A stretch of 64,000 nt of DNA from Dactylorhiza incarnata. Its lineage: Eukaryota > Streptophyta > Magnoliopsida > Asparagales > Orchidaceae. The DNA lies in assembly GCA_033032865.1 (NCBI GenBank), contig JAWHQI010000065.1:3720001-3784000 (forward strand), given 5' to 3'. The position numbers and the translations under genes are program-made. Under the pieces are notes generated by a model. That model worked only from the letters and a program-made list of their open reading frames with translations. It was not told the DNA's origin and made no database searches. The first letter of the stretch is position 1, and each line of letters opens with the position of its first letter. Below, piece after piece: positions 44,190 to 53,593 of the stretch.

Positions 44190-45245
44190 CGAGTGCTCGA
44201 CATGGGGCTCCGCCCCTACGGCCAAGCGCGACAGTACCGGCCGGCGACGGCGGGCTTCGCCTTCCCTCGGCGCGATGCTGTCGGGCGGCCTTCGGCCGCA
44301 TCCAGGCGGGCTTCACCCGCCTCCGTACAGAATATAAAACCTGTAAAATTACTCCAAGCAACTCTAATATTAGCATGTTCTTGGTCAAATGATTATTGGA
44401 AGGAGAGAAGCCTCCAACCAACTTTCCTAAGAGGAATTAAACCTTTAAATTCAAGTCAAACTAAGCTCAGGGTTCTACCCTTTTTTTCATGGCAATATTA
44501 GGCCTATACGTATCATTACCACAAAATAAAGAAGAGGAAAGAAAGGGGCTTACTAAGAGATAGGGGAGATGGAGAAATCAGCATTGGTGATTATCAAAAC
44601 AGGACATCAAAATCACCAACAGCAGCTAGATCCGACGTCTTGTCATCAACGAAAAAGGAGAACGCCCAAAGCGACAACGTTGAAGAAGAAGTATATAGAG
44701 TGGAGGGAGAGGAGTTCCTTACCTTGAGATGCGAAGGAGGAGCAGGTTGTGTCGATGAGAGAATGAGCTCTGTCTTGTCGTCCAGGTCCAGGTAGCTAGG
44801 AGATGAAGATGAGTATAAAAAAGGAGGAGGCGCCATTTGTTTCCGCAGTCAGCGACGGGCTTCCACGGAGGCCGCTAGGAGATTTGGCTAGGGTTTTTGC
44901 GGAGGCGGCGAGGTGTGGATTTACAGAGAGGAGTGAAATCTGAGGTGCGACGGGAAGCAAGCGATGGGAATACGAAATACCTAGAGGAGGCGGAGGAGAA
45001 GTCAGAAGTGGGGAAATGGGAATACGTGAGATCAGGAATGAATGTAAAAAGCATGGCGATGGGAATGTGGGTACCGATGGGGGCTCGGAATTTCTGCAGG
45101 AGGGAGGGAGAAAGACTGGTTAGATTTGCTATTCTCAGTTCAGAATCTTGATTAGATCTCGAGATCTAACGGACAGGATTTGTGTAATGATTTTTAAATG
45201 CATGGAATTAAAAATCCATCCATATTTCTTTATAAGTAGTATAGA
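44190..45245 (-). mobile_element. Non-autonomous Helitron on the minus strand
   Basis: On the minus strand it starts TCTATACTACTTATAAAG (plus 45245 downward). It ends with the hairpin GGGGC-GGA-GCCCC (plus 44204-44216) and, 13 bases later, CACTCG|T. Both ends match Helitrons 1 and 2. It carries what looks like the first exon of a host gene. Confidence 0.72.
44723..44836 (-). pseudogene. Captured host-gene first exon inside Helitron
   Basis: On the minus strand an AAACCCTAGCC leader, common in plant 5' UTRs, precedes an ATG. A 38-codon exon opens MAPPPFLYSSSSPSYLDLDD and ends CTCAAG|GTAAGG, a good splice donor. I do not recognise the parent gene. Capture is inferred from its position within a Helitron and the intact exon border. 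Confidence 0.4.
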
Positions 45246-45661
45246 TATATATTATAATTTTTTAAATTACAGATATTTTAAAAATAAAATACATAAATTT
45301 AAATATACCTGGGTGCGTGTCGGGGGCGGGTGAAAGCCGCCGGGAACGGGCGAACGCTGCCGGGAACGGGCGAAGGCCGCCGCGACACGCCCGTTTTTGT
45401 AATTATGCTAACTTATAGGGGAGTTTTTTGTAATTTCGAAAATAAGAGGGGTGCTCTCAGTAATTTAGCAATGTTAGAGGGGAGGTCCCGGTAAATGGCC
45501 CTATATTATTATTATTATCATTAATATTATTATGATTATGATTATTATTATGATTATTATTATTATGATTAATATTATGATGATTTTTTATATTATTATG
45601 ATTATAAATATAAAATAACAATTATTATGATTATTATTATTACCAAATTAAATTTATAATA
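45246..45661. other. Helitron-like GC block and ATT simple repeats
   Basis: GGGGGCGGGTGAAAGCCGCCGGGAACG units (45318-45385) resemble the pre-terminal sequence of Helitron 2 (30786-30860). GCGTGTCG and CGACACGC at its edges pair. From 45507 to 45645 runs an ATT/GATTATTAT simple repeat. Confidence 0.5.
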
Positions 45662-45666
45662 AATAT
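45662..45666. repeat. Target duplication AATAT, left
   Basis: AATAT is repeated at 53589-53593 on the far side of the Tat-type element. Confidence 0.88.
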
Positions 45667-47202
45667 TGTTGCGGGTTCGGGTCGCTCGGGTGCTTTGGTA
45701 GATCGGTCGAATTAAACCACCTTAGCTCGGAAGCGAACCGAGCGCGCAAACAGTCAATTTGAGATTCGTTGAGTACACTGAGACTTTTTAAAGTGGAAAA
45801 CCTGGAAATGGTAAAAAACCACGCAGCCGGAGCTATGCCGACCAAATTCCACTATCTTCTGGGAGTTACAATTAGAGACTTAGAATTCGAGCGCGACAGA
45901 TCGTTACTCGTTACAATGATAGAGAGAGAGTGAGAAAGTTCTGAAGGTGACATGCCACCTCTCAGAAAAACCAAGTCTTTTTCCTTCTGAGAATGTTGGA
46001 GAACAAAAGTGAGATGCTCCGGAGAACAAAAGTGAGAATGCAGAGTCGCCTTTTGGGATGCAGGAAATCTTCAAGTCCACGAAGGAGATCTTCAAGCGCC
46101 GAAAGAGAATTCCGTGAAAATCTTCAAGGAGCTCTTCCGGGTGCAGAAGGCAAGGTCCTTTGAAATGAAGACCTGGGGCTCCTTTTATAGCTTTGGTCGG
46201 GGGTAACCCGGTAATTTCGCCGTTGTAACCACCGTAACCACCTGGCGGATGAATCATATTTTCTGGTTCAGAGCACACGGATCGCCATTTTTCGTAATTG
46301 ACCATCTTGCCCCTCGGGCAGTTCGGGCAGTTTTGTTGGAGGCGAAAAAGGCGACAAGCCGTTCCTGTAATCTGAGAAACTAGAAAGACAAAATGTGAGC
46401 ATGCTAGAAAGACAAAAAGTGAGCGTGCTAGAAAGACAAAAAGTGAGCGTGCCCGAAATGTGAAAGTGCTATGAGCGTGTAACGAACGGGGAATTGCTCT
46501 GAACGAAGTCCGGAGCCCGAAAAGCGGGCGGCGAGCCGGAAGAGGGGGGACTCACCCCATCCTTGCTACGGGGGAGAGCGGTTCGACCACACCTAAAGGC
46601 GAGCGCGGCGCGGCCGCAGCCGAGGGAGGGGCGCGGCGCGACCGCACCCGAGGGAGGGGCGCGACTTTGCTCGGCCACACCCCACATGGGGTGCGGCTTG
46701 GCTCGGCCAAGGGGGTGTGCGGTTGGCAGCACCCCACATGGGGTGCGGCTTGGCTCGGCCAAGGGGGTGTGCGGTTGGCAGCACCCCACATGGGGTGCGG
46801 CTTGGCCGCACCCCTCAAGGGGTGCGGCTGGGCCGCACCACAAGGGGGTGCGGCTGGGCCGCACCCCAAGGGGGTGCGGCTTGGCCGCACCCCACATGGG
46901 GTGCGGCTTGGCCGCACCCCTTAAGGGGTGTGGTTTGGCCGCACCCCCACTATGGGGGGTGCGGCTATTCGCACCCCACTAGTGGGGTGCGGGCTAATCG
47001 CACCCCATTAGTGGGGTTCGGTCATGGCGGGGCGCGACGTCCGTTTCGTGCGTGTTTGCGTGTTGGCGGTTGGCGGCGGAAATGGCGATTCTGGCTTTGC
47101 TCTCCCACTCTCTCCCACTAAAGTAGTGGGGGGAGTGGTTTATGGGAGTAACCGCCATCCGGTTTTCTTATAGATATGAGCCTATGATATGAGCCCTCAT
47201 CA
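45667..47202 (-). repeat. 3' LTR of the Tat-type element
   Basis: It is 1,536 bp and matches 52209-53588. The minus strand starts TGATGAGGGCTCATATC and ends CGACCCGAACCCGCAACA. The TATA box is in CCTTTTATAG (46181-46190; CTATAAAAGG in sense). The U3 palindrome array at 46670-47032 has 11 units here. Confidence 0.9.
46670..47032. repeat. GCCGCACCCC palindrome array in 3' LTR
   Basis: Eleven tandem near-perfect palindromes of the form GCCGCACCCC-N4-GGGGTGCGGC. Loops vary (ACAT, TCAA, TTAA, ACTAGT) while the arms are kept. Confidence 0.9.
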
Positions 47203-47216
47203 TAAGCCCCCCAAAC
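47203..47216 (-). promoter_or_regulatory. Polypurine tract of the Tat-type element
   Basis: The minus strand reads GGTTTGGGGGGCTTA directly before the TG of the 3' LTR. Confidence 0.75.
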
Positions 47217-47308
47217 CTTCGGAGTCCGATCTTCCCTGTGAAGGAGTGCGAAGCTTTTGACTAGTCCATAGAGGGTCCGACCGTCATCTCTGCACGGCGT
47301 GCCGAACG

Positions 47309-49518
47309 ATGCCAGAGGTAAGTTATTTATATTTTTGAAAAAAGGAGAGAAGAGAGGGGGGAGCGCGTACGTGCACGAGGGCGGCCGGAGTCCGCGCGCG
47401 CGGGTGGCGTCCGGGAAAGCGGGCGGTCGGTCGTCCGATTGGCCGGCGCCCGGGTGCCCTTTCGCTCGACCGGGGCCGGCCGAGTGCATGGGCGGTCGAC
47501 GCGCGCGGGCCTTGCGCACGGCCAAGGCCGGCGGTGAGTGCGGGCGGCCGGTGCCCGCCCTCCCTCGCGTGCGCGGCTCTGGCCGGCCGAGGGTGCGCAC
47601 ATCCTTGGCTGGCTGAGGGCGTGGGCGGCCGCCTCCCGTGTGTGCCTGCGCGCGGAGGGAGCCGGTGGAGGGTGCGGGCAGCCAGCGCTTGTGCGCTCTT
47701 GCGCGCAGCCTTGGCCGGCCGAGGGCGCGGGCGGTTGGTGTTGGCCGAGGGGATGGCCGCGCGTCTTGTGGGAGTGGTGGGTGCCCTCGTACCTTTATGA
47801 CCGGGGGCGTGCATTTGCTGCGTGCCCCTTCAGACTATTTATTATTATTTTCTGATGTTCGTGTTTGTGTACGTCTTTCTTATTTTCAGGGTTCGAAACG
47901 GGGAGGCCAGTCGAGACCGATGCGCCTGCGCTCTTCTCTTGATGGTGTGCGGATTGACATATGGCGTAAGCGGTTTGGGTTGCCTTCAAATGTCGAGGTG
48001 AAGTTTTTGCGGGTGGAAGAACGCGCTCAAAACCCGCCCACCGGTTTTATGACCCTTTCTGAAAGCTGTCTGAAATCCGGGTTTCGTTTTCCTCCATCTG
48101 AGGAGGTGGTTGAGATACTCCGGTTCTGCGGTGTCCCGATTACCCAGTTTACGCCTGCCGAGATGGCGAACATCATAGGGATGGTGGTGTTTTTTCGGGA
48201 ACACAGCACTCGCTTTTCACTCGAAATTTTTAAGGACTGGTGCGAGGTTTTTACCGACTCGGGAGGTCGTATTGAAGTTCGAAGCAACAAGAGTCGGTTT
48301 CACTTTGGGGAGAAGACCGATTACCGCCACGGGAATACTCTTTATGGGTACGTGCGGAATCGATGGGAGTTGTCGGAGCTATGGAGGGCGCTCCCTGGAC
48401 GCTGTCGGTGGCAGACTGGACGGGAAGACGAGTTCCTTCCTATCCCGGGCTTCCCTGGTCGAGAAGGGCTGTCGAAGGCCTTATTCTGTATTTCTAGCTG
48501 TGTGGAGGAAAGCCGACTGCTTTCGGTGGGGATTTCCTGGGATGCCGAGCGAGAGGTCGTTGTTCCCTTAGACCGCGGGAAAAAGAGGAGGATTGTTTTA
48601 AAGAACGGAGCTTCTAGTTCGTGTTCTATTCCTCCGGCGCCTATGAGTCATGATTGCGAGGCCGACCCGAGCCGTCGCAGGGGAGAGCCGATTTCACCGG
48701 ATCCGGAGATTGAGATTTTGGCGCCTCCTACTACCGACCGGGTCCCGCAGGGAGACTTGCCGCCACCTCCGCTCTTGCCGACGAGGCGAGTTTCTTCTTC
48801 TCTTCAGGCGATGGCTTCTGCGGTAAGTGAAGCTCTTCTTCTCTAATCTTGGCCCTTCCTCTTTGTTATCGCTTACGTCTGTTGACCGTTTATCTTTTGT
48901 TTGCGGGCGGAGACTTTGACTAGCGTTGCTCTTACATGGAACGATCATTATGTGGGCCTCAAGGATAACTACTTCGCTCTTCAGGAGGAGTTACGCGTGG
49001 CGAGGAGCGATTTGTCCATTTTGCAAAGGGAGAGGGATCGCGACTCGTCTCACATTAAGCAGTTGGAGGCCGACATCTCTTCTTCTCGATCTGAAGTCGA
49101 GAAGTTGCGGGTGGAGTATGGTGGTGACAAGGCGCTTGCCCAGGATGCGCTTCGTCAGTTGTCAGAAGCTCAGGGGGAGATGTTCCGCTTGGAGGGGGAG
49201 CTGGGCTTCCTGAGGAGCGAGGTGGACCGGTTGTCGTCGATCGAGCGCAGTCTTGAGGAGGCCAAGGCAGTCGGGGTGACCGAGTACAAAGATTCTCTTT
49301 CCTTTGTAGAGGAGCGGTTCCAGATGGCGGAGGAGATTCGTGCTGAGGTCATGACGAAGGAGGTTGAGCCTATGATAGTAGACGAGCGTGAAGTTTCTTT
49401 TCAATGAGGCATTCAGAAGACTCTTCGTATGATGGGGAGGAAGTTTGGATGTGACACTGCTGGCCTTGAAGTTGGGGACCTTTCAGGGGATGATTGCTCG
49501 GATGTAGCTGAGGACTAA
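47309..49518 (+). CDS. Antisense Transposase_28-type gene with coiled coil
   Basis: Inferred exons are 47309-47317 (ATG CCA GAG before GTAAGT), 47890-48822 and 48913-49518; all junctions are GT-AG and keep the frame. Exon 2 carries the putative gypsy-type transposon domain (PF04195-like): SCLKSGFRFPPSEEVVEILR, EMANIIGMVVFFR, WCEVF and FHFGEKTDYRHG. Exon 3 is a long coiled coil (LKDNYFALQEELRVARSDLS). An in-frame TGA at 49405-49407 precedes 37 more codons that match the relic at 18660-18832, so the stop is probably a recent loss. The function of this family is unknown. A GC-rich first intron of about 570 bp is unusual. Confidence 0.75.
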
Positions 49519-49616
49519 TGTTGGTTGTCTTTCACTTTCCTGCTTTCCGTATTGTTGTTTGTTTGTGTGCAGCGTTGCGCTGATGTGGTTGTATTCCTTT
49601 ATTGCATTTATTGTAC

Positions 49617-50021
49617 CTATTTCCTTGGGTGATTCTGTTGTTCTGGTTGTTGATACCTGCGTAGCTTGATGACATTTCCAAAATTACGGATGAGTTTGCG
49701 CGAGTCTGAGCTCGCGGCTTTTACGTAATAGGAAATTAGTTCGCGCGAGTCTGTGCTCGCGACTTTTACATAATAAATAATTAGTTTGCGCGAGTCTGTG
49801 CTCGCGGCTTTTACATAATAGAAAATTAGCTCGCATGAGTCTGTGCTCGCGGCTTTTACATAATAGGAAATTAGTTTGCACGAGTCTGTGCTCACGACTT
49901 TTACATAATAGAAAATTAGTTTGCACGAGTCTGTGCTCGCGGCTTTTACATAATAGAAAATTAGTTTGCACGAGTCTGAGCTCGTGGCTTTTATAATATA
50001 GACTTGGCCGGTGAATAACAA
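49617..50021 (-). repeat. 45-bp (15-codon) tandem repeat
   Basis: About seven units of exactly 45 bp from 49694 to 49998. Each has CGCGAG-TCTGTG-CTCGCG, a 6-bp stem, in most copies. Because 45 is a multiple of three, the minus strand stays open and would encode 15-residue repeats such as KAASTDSCKLIFYYV. No start context or homology suggests a real protein, so I call it a repeat. Confidence 0.8.
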
Positions 50022-50431
50022 GTGTATTCAAACCGGGGGCGAACGTAAGGGGGGCAGGCCCCTACGACGTCGGGACTCGACGCCGAAGGAGAAGGGCGAA
50101 CCTTCAATCGACGGCGGTGCAAAGTCCCCGGGGAAGAGCCCCGAAGTGGCCGGTGAATAGCTGGTGTATTCAAACCGGGGGCGAACGTAAGGGGGGTAGG
50201 CCCCTACGATGCCGGGACTCGACGGCGGAGGAGAAATGCGAACCTTCAATCGACGACGGTGCAAAGTCCCCGGGGCAGGGCCCCAAAGTGGCCGGTGAAT
50301 AGCGGGTGTATTCAAACCGAGGGCGAACGTAAGGGGGGAAGGCCCCTACGACGCTGGGATTCGACGGCGGAGGAGAAGGTCGAACCTTCAATCGACGGCG
50401 GTGCAAAGTCTCCGGGGCAGGGCCCCAAGGT
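50006..50431. repeat. 142-bp tandem repeat, three copies
   Basis: Units start GGCCGGTGAATA at 50006, 50148 and 50290, a period of exactly 142 bp. Each contains GGGGGCGAACGTAAGGGGG, GGCCCCTACGA and CCTTCAATCGACG. It directly follows the 45-bp array. Confidence 0.9.
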
Positions 50432-50613
50432 GTGTTCCTGCAGTATAATAGTTTAGGACAGGTAAAACAAAATCAGAAAATGAACATTGGTACATGCGCA
50501 CATGCAATCTTACGGCTTTTGAGCTAATAAGTTTCTTGATACAAGTTTGACGAGAGAGAAAAGGTAACATTGCGCTCCCTTTGTGCTGTGCTGGCTCGAG
50601 CTCTTTTGGTCGT

Positions 50614-51918
50614 TCAGCATGGCGGACGACGGTGACCCGGCGGCCGACCCTCGGTGGCATCCTTCAGTGCTTCTTCGCGGAAAGCCTCAAGGTGTCCTGA
50701 CTGGACAAGGCGTTCAATTTCTTCTTTCAACCTGGCACAGTGCTCCGTACGATGTCCTCGGCCTTTGTAGAAATTGCAAAACTGGGATTGATCTCCCCTG
50801 TACTGGGAGAGCGGCCTGGGCCAGTTGATGATTTTGCTGTTGTAGATGACAGACAGTATATGTTCGCGGGGCGCATTTAATGGGGTGTAGATTTGGGAGC
50901 TTTGATTTGCTAGCCCTCGGGAGCGGTCTGCTCGGCTCTGAATGGGCGGTACGGCCTTCTCAAACTGTTGTTGCTTCCCCTTTCCCTTGTGACAAGTATC
51001 CCCAAGTTGTAGTGGGTTTGCCGGTGCCGGAAGATTAGCTTTTTTCGCCATTGTGAGAGTTGCACGGCACTCTCGCACGCCTTGCTTCTCAGGGTTTGGT
51101 TTTGGTGACGGGTCGTAGTTGATCCAAGGGAGCTCGGCTGCGGCCGTGTCGAAACCACGAATTGCATCCCTGAGGATTCTGCCTTTGTTGTCCATGCGTC
51201 CAGACATGGAAACGTCGTGGTCCAGGGCGTCGAGTAGGAGGCTCCCAAATATTGCGTCATAGGGGGAGTCCGCCTCTGCGATGACAAACTGGACGTCGTA
51301 CTGGACTAGTTCCGAATGCATCCCTACTTGGACGGGGAGGGTGACGACTCCTATGGTGGGTACCATAGTTCCGTCTGGGAGCTCTGCGTCACTAGCCCTG
51401 AGCTTAAGGTTCCCGCTTAGGAGTTTGAGCCGCACCATGGCTGCCACGAACATGATATTGAATGAGATGCGATGGGTTATCAACGCCCTTCTTAGCTCAC
51501 AGGTTGGATTGCCTATGCTTGCGTCTAAGGCGAAGTCCAACCATCCTCGGGGACGCCCTTGGTGAAAGCTTGTGTAGATCTTCTCGTGCTGCTTGCCCCG
51601 CTCCGCTTCCTCTAGGTGGGACGACTCGTCCATCTCGGGCTCTTTTTCCTGGATCCTTGGCGTGCGCGCTGCGTGCCATTCAACAAACAATTGGGACAAC
51701 TCGGTGAAGTTGTGAATCGCTCCATTTGGCAGGGATTGACACCAGCGGAGGGCATGTCCGCGCAGTGTCTTGGTGAAGATTTTGCAGCTGATTTGGTCGG
51801 GAAGTCCGAACGTCCGCACCGTTATCAAGAAGTGATTAACGTGCACGTACGGGACTTCTGCTCCGTGGAATTGCTTGAAGTGCGGTAGCTTTAGCCATGA
51901 CGGTACTGGGTATGCCAA
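50614..51918 (-). CDS. Tat-type gag with internal protease-like segment
   Basis: A 434-codon frame. Residues about 5-110 are a gag core (WLKLPHFKQFHG, GHALRWCQSLPNGAI). Residues about 160-235 match the Tat protease region (TIGVVTLPVQVG, DVQFVIAEADSPYDAIFG), but the expected DTG/DSG triplet is replaced by THRIS, so proteolysis is unlikely. The gag C-terminal zinc region comes last (YTPLNAPREHIL, CNFYKGRGHRTEHCARLKEE). This order, protease before zinc region, is reversed relative to normal Tat elements. A further frame upstream (52154-51891) reads in another phase and probably holds the original N-terminus, so a frameshift near 51918 is likely. Confidence 0.8.
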   Translation of the reverse strand: MAYPVPSWLKLPHFKQFHGAEVPYVHVNHFLITVRTFGLPDQISCKIFTKTLRGHALRWCQSLPNGAIHNFTELSQLFVEWHAARTPRIQEKEPEMDESSHLEEAERGKQHEKIYTSFHQGRPRGWLDFALDASIGNPTCELRRALITHRISFNIMFVAAMVRLKLLSGNLKLRASDAELPDGTMVPTIGVVTLPVQVGMHSELVQYDVQFVIAEADSPYDAIFGSLLLDALDHDVSMSGRMDNKGRILRDAIRGFDTAAAELPWINYDPSPKPNPEKQGVRECRATLTMAKKANLPAPANPLQLGDTCHKGKGKQQQFEKAVPPIQSRADRSRGLANQSSQIYTPLNAPREHILSVIYNSKIINWPRPLSQYRGDQSQFCNFYKGRGHRTEHCARLKEEIERLVQSGHLEAFREEALKDATEGRPPGHRRPPC

Positions 51919-52187
51919 AATTGACTTTGACAGGGGGATCGCCTTTGCTGGTGCGTGATATCATTCGGATCCTGCCCCGTTATGAGAGGGGCCGGCTTGC
52001 TAGTTGATCCAATCCACTGGGGCTGGATGGGTGCAGCGATGAACGCTCTTTTCGCCGGGCCTTCAGGGATTGAGGAACTGCATGCGTCGGATAGTTCGGG
52101 CGGAGGTGTGCACTCTTGCTGGTTCCGTGAACCTAGGCGAAGCGGGCACTGCATTCAGAAATCCTTTGCTCGGTAGTTGGGAATCCA

Positions 52188-52205
52188 TTCCCACAGACGA
52201 CGCCA
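52188..52205 (-). promoter_or_regulatory. Primer binding site of the Tat-type element
   Basis: The minus strand reads TGGCGTCGTCTGTGGGAA, close to the TGGCGCCGTCTGTGGGAA used by Tat/RIRE-type elements. It lies three bases inside the LTR edge. Confidence 0.85.
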
Positions 52206-52208
52206 AAC

Positions 52209-53588
52209 TGTTGCGGGTCGCTCGGGTGGTTTGGTAGATCGGTCAAATTAAACCACCTTAGCTCGGAAGCGAACCGAGCGCGGAAATAGTCAATTTGAGA
52301 TTCGTTGAGTACACTGAGACTTTTTAACGTGGAAAACCCGGAAAGGGTAAAAACCACGCGGCCGGAGCTGTGCCGACCAAATTCCACTATCTTATGGAGG
52401 TTACAATTAAAGACTTAGAACTCGAGTGCGACAGGCCGCTACTCGTTACAATGATAGAGAGAGAGAGTGAGTGAGTTCTGAAGGTGACAGACCACCTCTC
52501 AGAAAAACCAAGTCGTTTTCCTTCTGAGAATATTGGAGAACAAAAGTGAGATGCTCCGGAGAACAAAAGTGAGAATGCAGAGTCGCCTTTCGGGATGCAG
52601 GAAATCTTCAAGTCCACGAAGGAGATCTTCAAGCGCCGAAGGAGAATTCCGTGAAAATCTTCAAGGAGCTCTCCCGGGAGCAGAAGGCATGGTCCTTTGA
52701 AATGAAGCCCTGGGGCTCCTTTTATAGCTTTGGCCGGGGGTAGCCCGGTAATTTCGCCGTTGTAACCACCATAACCACCTGGCGGACGAATCATATTTTC
52801 CGGTTCAGAGCATATGGATCGCCATTTTTCGTAATTGACCATCTTGCCCCTCGGGCAGTTCGGGCAGTTTTGTTGGAGGCGAAAAAGGCGACAAGTCGTT
52901 CCTGTAATCTGAGAAACTAGAAAGACAAAATGTGAGCATGCTAGAAAGACAAAAAGTGAGCGTGCTAGAAAGACAAAAAGTGAGCGTGCCCGAAATGTGA
53001 AAGTGCTCTGAGCGCGTAACGAACGGGGAATTGCTCCGAACGAAGTCCGGAGCCCGAAAAGCGGGCGGCGAGCCGGAAGAGGGGGGGACTCACTCCAACC
53101 TTGCTATGGGGGAGAGCGGTTCGACCACACCTAAAGGCGAGCGCGGCGCGGCCGCACCCGAGGGAGGGGCACGGCTTTGCTCGGCCGCACCCCACATGGG
53201 GTGCGGCTTGGCTCGGCCGCACCCCTCATGGGGTGCGGTTGTCCGCACCCCACATGGGGTGCAGCTTGGCCGCACCCCTCAAGGGGTGCGGCTGGGCCGC
53301 ACCCCTCAAGGGGTGCGGTTTGACCGCACCCCCCACTATGGGGGTGCGGCTATTCGCACCCCACTAGTGGGGTGCGGGCTAATCGCACCCCATTAGTGGG
53401 GTTCGGTCATGGCGGGGCGCGACGTGCATTTCGTGCGTGTTTGCGTGTTGGCGGCGGAAATGACGATTCCGGCTTGGTTCTCCCACTCTCTCCTTCTAAA
53501 GTAGTGGGGGGGGGGGGGGGGGAGTGGTTTATGGGAGTAACCATCCGATTTTCTTATAGATAGGAGCCTATGATATGAGCCCTCATCA
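52209..53588 (-). repeat. 5' LTR of the Tat-type element
   Basis: It is 1,380 bp. It is the counterpart of 45667-47202 with a shorter palindrome array and other small differences. The TATA box lies in CCTTTTATAG at about 52718-52727. It is followed by AATAT at 53589-53593. Confidence 0.9.
53180..53405. repeat. GCCGCACCCC palindrome array in 5' LTR
   Basis: Eight units of the same palindrome that occurs eleven times in the other LTR. Copy number changed after insertion, when the two LTRs were identical. Confidence 0.9.
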
Positions 53589-53593
53589 AATAT

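Larger units (their letters stand above)
45667..53588 (-). mobile_element. Non-autonomous Tat-type Ty3/gypsy element
   Basis: Two LTRs (TG...CA on the minus strand), a Tat-type primer site, a polypurine tract and a perfect AATAT duplication delimit a 7,922-bp insertion. It encodes gag with a protease-like segment on the minus strand and a spliced Transposase_28-type gene on the plus strand. Reverse transcriptase and integrase are absent. Extra antisense genes between pol and the 3' LTR are known from the Tat lineage. Two tandem repeats (45 and 142 bp) separate the two genes. Confidence 0.9.

Noticed and set aside
46469..47121. Open frames across the GC-rich LTR palindromes, such as 46469-46897
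   Set aside because: All six frames are partly open because the palindromes lack stops; they lie in U3 and have no homology.
47118..47855. Frames in the GC-rich stretch before the Transposase_28 domain
   Set aside because: The stretch fits an intron (GTAAGT at 47318, TTTTCAG at 47889), and its frames are low-complexity Arg, Ala and Gly.
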